Shown here in pieces: positions 14,243 to 22,097 of a stretch of 37,615 nucleotides of DNA (position 1 is its first letter; the number at the start of each line of letters is the position of its first letter). The stretch covers positions 1 through 37,615 of the forward strand of contig CALXLH010000013.1 in assembly GCA_944389145.1 (NCBI GenBank). Reading direction: 5' to 3'. The stretch comes from an uncultured Spirochaetaceae bacterium (lineage in GTDB: Bacteria > Spirochaetota > Spirochaetia > Sphaerochaetales > Sphaerochaetaceae). A model generated the notes under the pieces. It saw only the letters and a program-made list of their open reading frames with translations, did no database searches and was not told the DNA's origin. The position numbers and the translations under genes are program-made.

Positions 14243-15205
14243 CTAATCGGGATGGCGGAAAGTGGCGATGACAGGAAGATGGTCGGAGAAGCCCCTGCCG
14301 GTGGAAGGATCGAAGCGAAGCGGACGCGAGAGCGGATCAAGGAGGCTGAACGAGGAGACTATCCCTATCGACTCGAACTCAAGCGCGTTACCATCGATAG
14401 CATCCTTTCCCATGATGATGGAGTCATAGATATGCCAGGCATCATCATAGAAATACGTTCCGGGCGGCGAGAGCGCGATATCCTGATCGAGCAGAGGTGA
14501 ATACATCACGCCGATCCCTACCCTTCCCGGATCTGCGGAGACAGGTATCACCGTCCCTGCAGAAAGCGCATCAGGGTACTCGCTCATAGGCTCATCGGGG
14601 CGGCGGGGATCGAGGTTGAAGTCACCGGCTACGATGACGAATGAGTCATCATGCTCCGCGATAAGCGCCTTCAGATGCTCAAGCTGTCCCCTGCGGATAT
14701 CCTCGCTGCCCGTCTCAAGGCGGCTTCTGAGATGGACGCCGAAGACCGTGACTAGCCCGCCAGGGATCAGGAAGGTAAGCTCCAGCATCGGCCTCTCGCC
14801 CTCAAAGGAATGGATATGGGAGGAAATGGGTCCTATGCGTGACACGAAGCCGACATTCACCGCATCGCTGCCATCTGAGGCAAGGCCATAGTAGCGGTAG
14901 CCCTTCCTTCCCAGGCCCCGCTCCAGGAGATCCATCAGCACGATCTCGCTCTCGACCTCCTCAAGGATGATCACATCGGCATCGACCTCCCTGCCCAGCA
15001 TCACGGCAAGGTTACGGATCCTCTCATCGTATACGGCCTCGCTGTAGCCGTCCGCCTTCCTGAAGCCCTCGAACTCATCGCCATCGCCTATCCCGTCGAA
15101 GAGGCAGTACGCGTTGTACGTCGCAACCGAAAAGATAGCTCCCTCAGGAGAGGGAGCGCATGATGTAAGCATGATCGAAACGATCAGAAGCGCCTGCAGT
15201 CTCAT
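14243..15205 (-). CDS. Endonuclease/exonuclease/phosphatase-family lipoprotein
   Basis: This 320-aa exported lipoprotein has lipobox MLTSC (Cys16). The mature part is an EEP (DNase I-like) fold. Catalytic-site motifs are VATYNAY (about 27-33), ILEEVE (Glu83), FGVHLRSRL, VAGDFN and the C-terminal FSDHLPVIATF. Family members hydrolyse phosphodiesters in nucleic acids or phospholipids; the substrate here is unknown, though an extracellular nuclease scavenging nucleotides is plausible. No Shine-Dalgarno sequence is seen. TATATA ends 4 nt upstream of the ATG, so translation may be leaderless. It precedes the glycosylase gene by 11 nt. Confidence 0.85.
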   Translation of the reverse strand: MRLQALLIVSIMLTSCAPSPEGAIFSVATYNAYCLFDGIGDGDEFEGFRKADGYSEAVYDERIRNLAVMLGREVDADVIILEEVESEIVLMDLLERGLGRKGYRYYGLASDGSDAVNVGFVSRIGPISSHIHSFEGERPMLELTFLIPGGLVTVFGVHLRSRLETGSEDIRRGQLEHLKALIAEHDDSFVIVAGDFNLDPRRPDEPMSEYPDALSAGTVIPVSADPGRVGIGVMYSPLLDQDIALSPPGTYFYDDAWHIYDSIIMGKDAIDGNALEFESIGIVSSFSLLDPLSRPLRFDPSTGRGFSDHLPVIATFRHPD

Positions 15206-15240
15206 ACCATATATAAGATGCAGGTACGGCTTCCTGCCAA

Positions 15241-15810
15241 TCAGATCTCGGAACGGGACGAGACTATGCGGGACAGGAGCCCATAGGCCTTAGCCTCCTC
15301 TGCGCTCATCCAGCAGTCCCTCTCCGTATCCTTCTCAACCTCCTCGCGGCTCTTGCCGGTGGCTGCGGCAATCACGTCATCAAGCTTATGGCGGAGCGCC
15401 TCTATCTTCTCGGCATAGATAGCCACATCGATCGCGACACCCTTGAGCTGGGAAAGCGGCTGGTGGATAAGATAGGTGGAATTAGGGAACGCCACCCTCC
15501 TCTCAAGCGGAACGGAAAGAAAGATCAGCGCGGCCGCGGAGGCCACGAGGCCCATGCCCACGACCGTCACGGGTGATTTCACGAACCTTATCATGTCATA
15601 TATGGCAAAGCCTGAATCCACATCGCCGCCAGGGCTGTTGATATACACATAGATCGGATCGGCTGACTCCGAATCCAGCACCAGCATCTGGCGGGCGAAC
15701 TCATCTGCCCTGTCCTTGTTGATCTCTCCGGAGATGATTACGATGCGGTTCTTCAGCAGCCTGTCGCCAAGGCTCGGATCGGGCCTGTATTCCTTATTCT
15801 CATTATCCAT
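15241..15810 (-). CDS. clpP: ATP-dependent Clp protease proteolytic subunit
   Basis: This 189-aa serine protease subunit forms the double-heptamer barrel fed by ClpA/C/X. The triad is Ser91 in GLVASAAA, His116 in LIHQPL and Asp165 in DTERDCWMS. The INSPGGDVDSG loop (58-67) and the hydrophobic N-terminal part are typical. The nucleophile motif reads VASAAA rather than the usual AASMGA, suggesting a divergent paralog (spirochaetes often carry more than one ClpP). The start is uncertain. I chose the ATG at 15810; an in-frame ATG at 15828 would add six residues, and neither has a clear ribosome-binding site. A longer frame extends into the permease gene and is rejected. Confidence 0.9.
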   Translation of the reverse strand: MDNENKEYRPDPSLGDRLLKNRIVIISGEINKDRADEFARQMLVLDSESADPIYVYINSPGGDVDSGFAIYDMIRFVKSPVTVVGMGLVASAAALIFLSVPLERRVAFPNSTYLIHQPLSQLKGVAIDVAIYAEKIEALRHKLDDVIAAATGKSREEVEKDTERDCWMSAEEAKAYGLLSRIVSSRSEI

Positions 15811-15852
15811 GCCTTGGATGATAACCATTAATAGGCCATGGGGCAAGGGAAA

Positions 15853-15873
15853 GGCCGCTGGATGCCAGCGGCC
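15853..15873 (-). terminator. Terminator of the purine permease gene
   Basis: A perfect 9-bp stem (GGCCGCTGG and CCAGCGGCC) with a 3-nt loop lies 20 nt past the permease stop. TTTCCC follows on the minus strand. Confidence 0.85.
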
Positions 15874-15893
15874 AGGATAGGAGATACGAAGCC

Positions 15894-17291
15894 TTACACT
15901 CCGGTAGCCTTGAGTATGAAATCGACGATGAAGAGGATCGACGCACCCGCGATGATAGGATGGATCTCCGTCGCCTTCTTCGTGCAGATCTTCGTCAGGC
16001 AGTACATGATGAAGCCGGCCGCGATACCATTCGTGATGCCATATGTGAAGCTCATGACGGCAACGGTGAAGAACGCAGGAACGGCCTCGCTGAGATCGGA
16101 CCAGTTGATCTTCGCGAACGGCTCGACCATCAGGATACCTACCACGATGAGAGCCGGGGACGTCGCTGCGGACGGCACCATCCCGATAAGCCCCGCGAAC
16201 GGCAGGCACAGCAGGAAGAGGATCGCGGTGGTAAGGCTGGTCAGCCCAGTGCGTCCGCCGGCTGCGATTCCTGCAGAGCTCTCGACATACGTCGTAGCGT
16301 TCGATGTTCCCAGAAGCGCTCCGATGCTGGTGGCGAAGCTGTCCGCTACAAGGGCCTTATCCAGGCGGCTCTTGAATCCGCTGCCCTCAAGGGCCTTCTC
16401 ATCCTCGGAGTCGAATATGCCGCTCTTGCGTCCCGTGCCTATGAAGGTACCGATCGAATCGAAGGTATCGGAGAGGCACATCGAGAAGATCGTCACGAGC
16501 ACGAACGGGATCTTCGCCGGATCGCTGAAGAGCGAGCCGAATCCGCCCTCTGCTCCGAAGAATGCCAGCGACACCTCCTTGAACCCGGTCCATGTTCCGG
16601 AATCAGAGAAGATAGAGGCAGGTATCTGCGTGACGCCCATCGGTATTCCGATGATCGTGGTGGCCGCTATTCCGATGAGGATCGAGCCCTTCACGTTCAG
16701 CACCATCAGGGCAACGATGATCAGCAGCCCTATGACGGCAAGCACGAGAGACGGGGAGCTGAAGCTCATCATGCCGGGAGTGACGCCTGAGTTGAGCACG
16801 AGCGATCCCGCAGACGGGGCGGTAAGGGTGAATGAGATGAGGCCCGCGTTATTGAGGCCCAGATAGGCGATGAAGAGGCCTATCGCACCGCCGATGGCGT
16901 TCTGCATGCTCTCCGGAATCGACTTCACGATCGACTTGCGGAGCTTCGTTATCGTTATGATGATGTTGATAAGGCCGCAGATGAATACCATCGTCAGGGC
17001 CTCTCTCCAGGTGAATCCGCCAGCAAGGCAGACGGTGTACGCGAAGAGCGCGTTCAGTCCCATTCCCGGAGCGACGGCATATGGCACGTTCGCGAACAGG
17101 GCCATTATCAAGGTGCCGATCGCGGCAGAAAGGCAGGTGGCGACGAAGACGCCTTCAAAGCTCATGCCAGTGGCGCTCAGCATACCCGGATTAACGAATA
17201 TGATATACGCCATCGTAAAGAACGTGGTGACGCCAGCGACGATCTCAGTCCTGACGGTCGTGTTCTTTTCCCTCAGACCGAAGAAATCCAT
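15894..17291 (-). CDS. NCS2 purine permease (AzgA/PbuG type)
   Basis: This 465-aa inner-membrane symporter has about 12-14 hydrophobic segments. The N-terminus EIVAGVTTFFTMAYIIFVNPGML is the family signature. Later motifs include AVAPGMGLNALFAY, ESMQNAIGGAIGLFIAYLGL, DTFDSIGTFIGTG and LLGTSNATTYVESSAGI. AzgA/PbuG members import adenine, guanine or hypoxanthine with protons. The divergent adenine deaminase gene makes adenine or hypoxanthine the likely substrate. AAGGAGGAATT precedes the ATG. A leader of about 75 nt contains a small hairpin (AGACC and GGTCT arms) but no recognisable purine riboswitch. Confidence 0.93.
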   Translation of the reverse strand: MDFFGLREKNTTVRTEIVAGVTTFFTMAYIIFVNPGMLSATGMSFEGVFVATCLSAAIGTLIMALFANVPYAVAPGMGLNALFAYTVCLAGGFTWREALTMVFICGLINIIITITKLRKSIVKSIPESMQNAIGGAIGLFIAYLGLNNAGLISFTLTAPSAGSLVLNSGVTPGMMSFSSPSLVLAVIGLLIIVALMVLNVKGSILIGIAATTIIGIPMGVTQIPASIFSDSGTWTGFKEVSLAFFGAEGGFGSLFSDPAKIPFVLVTIFSMCLSDTFDSIGTFIGTGRKSGIFDSEDEKALEGSGFKSRLDKALVADSFATSIGALLGTSNATTYVESSAGIAAGGRTGLTSLTTAILFLLCLPFAGLIGMVPSAATSPALIVVGILMVEPFAKINWSDLSEAVPAFFTVAVMSFTYGITNGIAAGFIMYCLTKICTKKATEIHPIIAGASILFIVDFILKATGV

Positions 17292-17372
17292 AATTCCTCC
17301 TTCTTAAGCAAGACTAGAGACAATCGCGGCACCAGACCAGCAATATAGGTCTCAGACACTCTAACCGAATTC

Positions 17373-17401
17373 AGTATAAATGCGAAAACTTGAGTGCGCA
17401 A
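17373..17401 (-). promoter_or_regulatory. Permease promoter
   Basis: TTGCGC (17396-17401) and TATACT (17373-17378) on the minus strand have an exact 17-nt spacer. The same -35 sequence is used by the divergent deaminase promoter about 50 bp away. Confidence 0.75.
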
Positions 17402-17452
17402 ACAGATAATTCCAGACATTTCTTATGATTTGGAAAATCTGAAATCATTTCT

Positions 17453-17481
17453 TTGCGCCAATCTTAAGATTGGGCTAGACT
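17453..17481 (+). promoter_or_regulatory. Adenine deaminase promoter with central palindrome
   Basis: TTGCGC (17453-17458) and TAGACT (17476-17481) are 17 nt apart. The spacer is filled by the perfect 16-nt palindrome CCAATCTTAAGATTGG (17458-17473), a strong candidate operator for a purine-responsive repressor. Confidence 0.75.
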
Positions 17482-17497
17482 TTTAATGGAGGCTCAC

Positions 17498-19234
17498 ATG
17501 GACAGAAGCAAGGCCTATATGCTGATAGAGGCAGCCATGGGAAGATCGGAATCCGATCTCGTGATAAGGAATGCCGAGGTCGTCGACGTCTACTCGCGCT
17601 CATCATTCAGGAGCGATGTCTTCATCAAGGACGGGATGATCGTTGGCTTCGGCGGAGAGAGGAAGGCTAAGGCGGAGCATGATGCCGCGGGACGCTACCT
17701 CATACCAGGACTGATAGACGCCCATTGCCACATAGAGAGCTCGCACCTCTCCCCTTCCGAGTTCTCCGATGCAGTCGTTCCATGCGGCACGACGACCGTC
17801 ATCGCCGATCCGCATGAGATCTGCAACGTATGCGGCCTTGACGGGATGGACTATATGCTCAAGGCCTCAGAGGACATACCCCTATCCGTATTCCTCATGT
17901 TCCCCTCCTGCGTCCCCGCCACGCCCTTCGAGCATTCAGGAGCCATCCTCGGCGCGGAGGATATCGAGAGATATATAGATGATCCGAGGATCCTTGGACT
18001 CGGAGAGATGATGAACTATCCGGGGATAGCCGCAGCAGACAGCGATGTGCTCGCGAAGCTGGAGAAGGCCTATAGCCGGGGAAAGAACATCGACGGACAC
18101 GCGCCATCGATCACCGGAATGGGGCTTGACGGATACATAGCGGCAGGAATCTCGACAGACCACGAGTGCGAGAGCGCGGAAGAGCTCAGGGAGAAGGTGC
18201 GCAAGGGCATGTATGTGATGCTGCGCCAGGGTACCGCGTGCCGCAACGTGCTGCAGCTCCTGCCGGGAGTCGACGAAGGAAGCTGGAGGCGCATCCTCTT
18301 CTGCACCGACGACAGGCAGCCCCAGACGATCAAGGAGGAAGGAGCGCTGAACTACGGCGTATCGCTGGCGATACGGAACGGCCTCGATCCGATCACCGCC
18401 ATAGCCATGGCATCGCTGAACGCTGCGGAGTGCTACCATCTTACCGACCGTGGCGCGATAGCTCCGGGAAAGAGGGCCGATCTGATCATCACCTCCTCCA
18501 TAGCTGATGGAGTGGTACCGGAGGAGGTCTTCATCAACGGCACCCTCGTGGCAGAGAACGGAAGGATGCTCAGGAAGGCCAGGCATACGGCGCCGGAGAA
18601 CGTGAGAGGACGGATGGATGTAAGGGGATTTTCCAAGGAAAGGCTCTCATACCGCCCCGGCTCCGACCACGTAAGGGTGATAGACATCATCCCCGGCGGC
18701 GTCGTCACGGGAGCTGGAGACGCCATGATAAGAAGGGACGGGAACGGTGAATGGATCCATGATGATGCGGATGACGTGCTGAAGCTCGCGGTGATAGAGC
18801 GCCATCATGGAACCGGCAATGCCGCCGTGGCGCTTATCCGGGGCTACGGCATGAGGCATGGCGCGGTCGCCACCTCGATAGCCCATGACTCGCATAACAT
18901 CATAGTGATCGGAGACAACGACGATGACATGGCGGCAGCGGTAGAGCATCTCATATCGATCGGCGGCGGGATCACGATGTTCAAGGACGGCAGGGAGCTT
19001 GGAACCCATGTGCTTGAGATAGCAGGACTCATGACGGACGAGAGCGTTGAGGAGGTGGTAGGGTGCCTTGAGAAGATGCACGAGACGGCAGAGAAGGAGC
19101 TTGGCGTGAACAAGGAGATAGATCCATTCATGACGCTCTGCTTCATGGCGCTTCCGGTAATCCCGGCATATAAGCTCACCGACTGCGGGCTCTTCGACGT
19201 AAGGTCATTCCAGTTCGTCGACAGCGCGCTCTGA
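17498..19234 (+). CDS. ade: Adenine deaminase
   Basis: This 578-aa amidohydrolase converts adenine to hypoxanthine and ammonia in purine salvage. The metal-binding motif LIDAHCHIESSH (about 72-83) is followed by ADPHEICNV, DGHAPSITG, STDHECES and CTDDRQP, all diagnostic of Ade. The C-terminal adenine-deaminase domain contains HHGTGNAAVALIRGYG and AHDSHNIIVIGDND. The ATG at 17498 was preferred over 17486 because GGAGG lies between them and the promoter -10 ends at 17481. It is divergent from the purine permease gene. Its 3' end overlaps the convergent recX gene by 30 nt. Confidence 0.95.
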   Translation: MDRSKAYMLIEAAMGRSESDLVIRNAEVVDVYSRSSFRSDVFIKDGMIVGFGGERKAKAEHDAAGRYLIPGLIDAHCHIESSHLSPSEFSDAVVPCGTTTVIADPHEICNVCGLDGMDYMLKASEDIPLSVFLMFPSCVPATPFEHSGAILGAEDIERYIDDPRILGLGEMMNYPGIAAADSDVLAKLEKAYSRGKNIDGHAPSITGMGLDGYIAAGISTDHECESAEELREKVRKGMYVMLRQGTACRNVLQLLPGVDEGSWRRILFCTDDRQPQTIKEEGALNYGVSLAIRNGLDPITAIAMASLNAAECYHLTDRGAIAPGKRADLIITSSIADGVVPEEVFINGTLVAENGRMLRKARHTAPENVRGRMDVRGFSKERLSYRPGSDHVRVIDIIPGGVVTGAGDAMIRRDGNGEWIHDDADDVLKLAVIERHHGTGNAAVALIRGYGMRHGAVATSIAHDSHNIIVIGDNDDDMAAAVEHLISIGGGITMFKDGRELGTHVLEIAGLMTDESVEEVVGCLEKMHETAEKELGVNKEIDPFMTLCFMALPVIPAYKLTDCGLFDVRSFQFVDSAL

Positions 19235-19654
19235 CAGCACGGCCTGAGCCGCCCTTACCTCAGATGATGAGAAGCCCTTGCGATAGAGTGCGGCGAGGGC
19301 TTTTTCCCTGCCCTTCTTCCGCTCAAGCTCCTCAAGATACGATGCAAGCGGCATGAGATAGTCCTCACGTTCCCATGCCTCAGAGAGCGCCTTTCTCGCG
19401 ACCGCGTCAGGGCATCCACGCTCGCGGAGCCTCATCGAGAGGATAGCCCTCCCCTCCGGAAGCTTCCGCAGGCGCGAACGTATGAATACCTCTGCAAAGC
19501 GCTCCTCGGAGAGCAGCCCTTCACGCCTCAGCCTTCCGATGGCAGCGTCTATATCATCCGGAGAGAAGGATCTTGCCGCAAGCTTCTCCCTGATCTCCTT
19601 CTCCGTATGCTCACGCATGGCCAGAAACGAGACCGCCTTATCATATGCTTCCAT
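19205..19654 (-). CDS. recX: RecX-family RecA regulator
   Basis: This protein of about 149 aa resembles RecX, which modulates RecA filaments. Three-helix repeats are visible. The first, AYDKAVSFLAMREHTEKEIREKL, is followed by DIDAAIGRLRREGLLSEERFAEVFIRSRL, the family signature, and then SMRLRERGCPDAVARKAL. The start is ambiguous. I chose the ATG at 19654, and a TTG at 19669 would add five residues; neither has a good ribosome-binding site. recA is not in the window. The 3' end overlaps ade by 30 nt in convergent orientation. Confidence 0.85.
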   Translation of the reverse strand: MEAYDKAVSFLAMREHTEKEIREKLAARSFSPDDIDAAIGRLRREGLLSEERFAEVFIRSRLRKLPEGRAILSMRLRERGCPDAVARKALSEAWEREDYLMPLASYLEELERKKGREKALAALYRKGFSSSEVRAAQAVLSERAVDELE

Positions 19655-19672
19655 GCCCGCATGATACAAAAA

Positions 19673-19694
19673 GAGGCTGGACGATGCCAGCCTC
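19673..19694 (-). terminator. Terminator after small exported protein gene
   Basis: An 8-bp stem (GAGGCTGG and CCAGCCTC, 6-nt loop) is followed on the minus strand by TTTTT. It lies 8 nt past the stop at 19703, and the U-run overlaps the region just before recX. Confidence 0.88.
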
Positions 19695-19702
19695 CATTAC
19701 GG

Positions 19703-20149
19703 TCACTCAACCGAGATCGAGCATAGCGATACCGCGCTGCCGTCCGCAGAGCCGATGGAATATGATCCGTCAGCCTCTATCGGATACTCGATGAAGGCCC
19801 TGGATCCATCCGATGAAAGAGCATCGACCGTCTCGCTCACCCCCGCATTCGAGGAGATGGCGAGCGAGAGATGGCTACCATCAGACGGGACGGGCCCGAT
19901 TACCGTGAGCGTCTCACCCGCGGCCGCCTCTACGGAAAGCCTGGCATCGCCTGAAAGCGTCAGTACCTGGCCATCATCCGAAGAGGACACCTCGGCAGAG
20001 CCGCTGCCAAGCGTGAGGCTCACCCCGCCAAGCTCGGCATCCCCAGCCACGGCTCCGAGAGCGAGGTCATCAGCATCTACGTTCACGGCTGCAGAGAGCG
20101 TGAACCCGGCACAGAGAAGGATACACAGTGCAATAATCAGTCTTTTCAT
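19703..20149 (-). CDS. Small exported protein of unknown function
   Basis: This 148-aa protein has a clear signal peptide (MKRLIIALCILLCAGFTLSAA, cleavage likely after Ala) and a Ser/Asp/Gly-rich beta-strand mature part with no recognised domain. GGAGGAAGGAA precedes the ATG at 20149. A longer frame to 20290 only adds codons from decayed upstream sequence and is rejected. It is a single gene with its own terminator. Location is probably periplasmic or outer surface. Confidence 0.7.
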   Translation of the reverse strand: MKRLIIALCILLCAGFTLSAAVNVDADDLALGAVAGDAELGGVSLTLGSGSAEVSSSDDGQVLTLSGDARLSVEAAAGETLTVIGPVPSDGSHLSLAISSNAGVSETVDALSSDGSRAFIEYPIEADGSYSIGSADGSAVSLCSISVE

Positions 20150-20220
20150 TTCCTTCCTCCTTGCCCCAGAGATTAGAAGCGTTCCGTGACGATATCGAAG
20201 AGGAATGATGGCGATATGAT

Positions 20221-20465
20221 GTATAGAAATCGAAGATGATATTCTCCATGATATGCGTCGGCTCCTGCTGTCTGAAGCCGAGACGGACATTCCTCAATCC
20301 GATATCCTTCGCATAATGCTTCGAGAGGGAATCGAAATAGCGCTTTCCCTTTATGCTGTATCTTAAAGCCTTGCGGAAGAGGAAGGAATCCTTAAGGAGA
20401 TTCGTATATCTTAAACGATCGTCCTTGAGGAATCCATGTAGCTAAGGATCCCTTTTGATTTCCAT
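20221..20465 (-). pseudogene. Decayed AAA+ DUF4143 ATPase with internal deletion
   Basis: A ribosome-binding site (AGAGGGTGT) and ATG at 20465 begin MEIKRDP, the classic first residues of the AAA/DUF4143 ATPase family, and then a TAG stop follows at once. In the same frame the sequence continues as the family's late section: FLFRKALRYSIKGKRYF, then HYAKDIGLRNVRLGFRQQE and THIMENII. The Walker motifs and most of the roughly 400-aa protein are missing, so a large internal deletion joined the start to the DUF4143 region. Homology ends near 20221. The remnant is non-coding now. The family recognition is from memory of its conserved motifs. Confidence 0.8.
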
Positions 20466-20474
20466 ACACCCTCT

Positions 20475-20549
20475 ATTTTGCAGATAATAATACGCAAAAT
20501 AAAAATAAATACGATTTTGGCTTACTTTTTACTGCAAACTGGCAGTAAA
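20475..20549. repeat. Two inverted repeats upstream of the decayed ATPase
   Basis: ATTTTGC (20475-20481) pairs with GCAAAAT (20494-20500). TTTACTGC (20528-20535) pairs with GCAGTAAA (20542-20549). Both are perfect and sit just upstream of the dead gene's start codon, in very AT-rich DNA. They may be an operator or a mobile-element end retained from the intact gene. Confidence 0.6.
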
Positions 20550-20799
20550 TCATAACAATAACGAGGCATGAGGCTTATCCATGAAACCAACCTGGCTCAG
20601 GCCTGATAGAATGAACATGGATGATTCCTACGTTCTGATATAAGGAAATCCTATCCTTTCAATAATCCAGCATCATGAATGAGGAATCAGGCTATATTCC
20701 ATATATGCAAGGGACGTACCGCTACAGGCTATGCAGATGTGGATGGCTAGAGGATCTTAGGTAAGGTTGTTGGATAGTTGATTTGACAGGAGGGGAAAG
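20550..20799. other. Gene-free stretch before the AbiF-like gene
   Basis: No protein-coding gene is supported here. Inverted repeat ATCCATG (20577-20583) and CATGGAT (20616-20622) encloses a small CCTG/CAGG hairpin. AbiF genes are known to be accompanied by a structured RNA, so this stretch or the next 100 nt could encode one, but I cannot match a model by eye. Confidence 0.35.
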
Positions 20800-20811
20800 A
20801 TGATGTACTTT
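20783..20811 (+). promoter_or_regulatory. Candidate promoter upstream of AbiF-like gene
   Basis: A perfect TTGACA (20783-20788) and weak TACTTT (20806-20811) are 17 nt apart. Transcription would start inside the 28-codon ORF, so the promoter would make a leader RNA or the abi transcript rather than that ORF's message. Confidence 0.4.
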
Positions 20812-20886
20812 GTTATTGATAGTGTCACCCAGGGCTATGTCCAGCATGCTGGTTATCCCCAAATGTGGTGGCCGATTTTGTTTTAA
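20800..20886 (+). CDS. Possible 28-aa small protein upstream of AbiF-like gene
   Basis: This short ORF begins at an ATG (a second ATG follows immediately) preceded by AGGAGGGGAAAG, one of the best ribosome-binding sites in the accessory region. It ends 9 nt before the abi start. The peptide begins MMYFVIDSVTQGY and ends PQMWWPILF, hydrophobic and Trp-rich at the C-terminus. It could be a leader peptide, a tiny antitoxin or toxin partner, or a chance ORF within a structured RNA: the palindrome CCAGCATGCTGG lies inside it. I recognise no homolog. Confidence 0.35.
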   Translation: MMYFVIDSVTQGYVQHAGYPQMWWPILF

Positions 20887-20895
20887 GAGGTATCT

Positions 20896-21840
20896 ATGCT
20901 GGAAAAGCAAAAGATACCCTTCTCAAAGCCAGCAACATCCATTGATCAGCAATTCGAGATACTTAAATCAAGAGGATTGAATACCAGCAACGTGGATGGA
21001 TATGAAGAACTTGTCAAAAGGACTCTTCTCCACAACAATTATTATCGACTAGAGGGCTATTGGTTTGACTTTTATGCCCCAGGAAGCTATCCAGCCCATA
21101 AGTTTCTGCCAGGCATATCATTCCAACAGATTTGGAATAATTATAGAGGAGATACGCTCCTTCGCCTGTTCACATTTGCAATAATAGAGCTGATTGAGGT
21201 TTCATTCAGATCTGTATTCGCGTATGTGCTGGCTAATAACCATGGTCCTTTCCCATATAAGCAGGAAAATCTTAATTGCAGCATAGATACATATCTTCAG
21301 GCACTAAATCGGATGAAAGAGGATATTTCTCATTCAAAGGATAGATTCATACATTCCTTCAGGGAAAAATACTCTGATGATATACCTCCTATATGGATGA
21401 TGGTTGAGATAATGTCTATGGGTGAGATATCCAAATGGTACGGAGACTGCATAAAGGAATCTGACAAGAAGGAGATCGCAAGATATTATGGGATCCCTGC
21501 AAAGGTACTGGAATCCTGGATGCGTTCAATATCCATGGTCCGAAACCGTTGCGCCCATCATAATAGGCTGTATGGGATATCAATATCAGGAGGTTTTGTT
21601 ATACCCAAGAAGCTGGGCAATGAGAAATACCGCCGTATCTTCAATGATAAAGATATCAATGGTTTTTATAACATAATCGTCGCCTGCTGTTATATGGCTG
21701 AGTCCATGGGAGAAAAAATAGAAGTAGAAGAATATATAGATAATATAATACGGCTAGTTGATGATTTCGGCCTTGAAGAGGAAAAGATGGGATTCCCTGA
21801 AGGAAAGACCGCAGTACAGCTCTTTCAAGATATTAAATAA
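20896..21840 (+). CDS. Abi_2 (AbiF/AbiD-type) HEPN abortive-infection protein
   Basis: This 314-aa protein belongs to the Abi_2 family of phage-defence proteins. The N-terminal motif runs from residue about 33 to 58 (DGYEELVKRTLLHNNYYRLEGYWF). The HEPN-type RNase motif is SMVRNRCAHHNRLYG, giving R216-N-x3-H221 (RNRCAH). Abi_2 proteins are toxins or RNases thought to be silenced until phage infection, and AbiF members are linked to a cis-encoded RNA antitoxin and are considered relatives of Cas13 ancestors. The ribosome-binding site AAGAGG is adequate. It lies between a decayed ATPase and the ribosomal protein genes, in AT-richer DNA than its neighbours, suggesting acquisition. Confidence 0.88.
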   Translation: MLEKQKIPFSKPATSIDQQFEILKSRGLNTSNVDGYEELVKRTLLHNNYYRLEGYWFDFYAPGSYPAHKFLPGISFQQIWNNYRGDTLLRLFTFAIIELIEVSFRSVFAYVLANNHGPFPYKQENLNCSIDTYLQALNRMKEDISHSKDRFIHSFREKYSDDIPPIWMMVEIMSMGEISKWYGDCIKESDKKEIARYYGIPAKVLESWMRSISMVRNRCAHHNRLYGISISGGFVIPKKLGNEKYRRIFNDKDINGFYNIIVACCYMAESMGEKIEVEEYIDNIIRLVDDFGLEEEKMGFPEGKTAVQLFQDIK

Positions 21841-22051
21841 ACTGAGCCGCACCCCAGCTACCAACTCGTGCATGGCCCATCGCAACGCAGTAAGAAGCAT
21901 TGCTATACCAGTATGGAACAGGCTTCTTTGCAATCCGGAAAGATAAACACGATATCTATTACCTGCACCACTCTTATCACTTTCGTGATGGGGCAATGCT
22001 TACGATCCTTCCTATCTGCCTTGCAAGATCAACAGGATGGAAGCCAACAGA
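21841..22051. other. Gene-free stretch after AbiF-like gene
   Basis: No gene is supported. GTAAGAAGCATTGC (21890-21903) and GCAATGCTTAC (21993-22003) are inverted copies apart from a 3-nt insertion, and a small ATCAC/GTGAT hairpin lies at 21976-21989. This may fold as the 3' end of the abi transcript. Confidence 0.3.
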
Positions 22052-22075
22052 AAAGGCCAGCCGAAGCTGACCTTT
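22052..22075 (-). terminator. Terminator of the rplM-rpsI operon
   Basis: On the minus strand a stem AAAGG-CAGC / GCTG-CCTTT with one internal mismatch and a 4-nt loop is followed by TTTT, 23 nt past the rpsI stop. Confidence 0.8.
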
Positions 22076-22097
22076 CCATATACCGTACGGGTTCCCT

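Noticed and set aside
15811-16209. N-terminal extension of ClpP into the permease gene
   Set aside because: It overlaps permease coding sequence and its terminator. ClpP homology starts near 15810.
17292-17372. Purine riboswitch before the permease gene
   Set aside because: The leader is short, with one small hairpin. The conserved purine-aptamer core could not be found.
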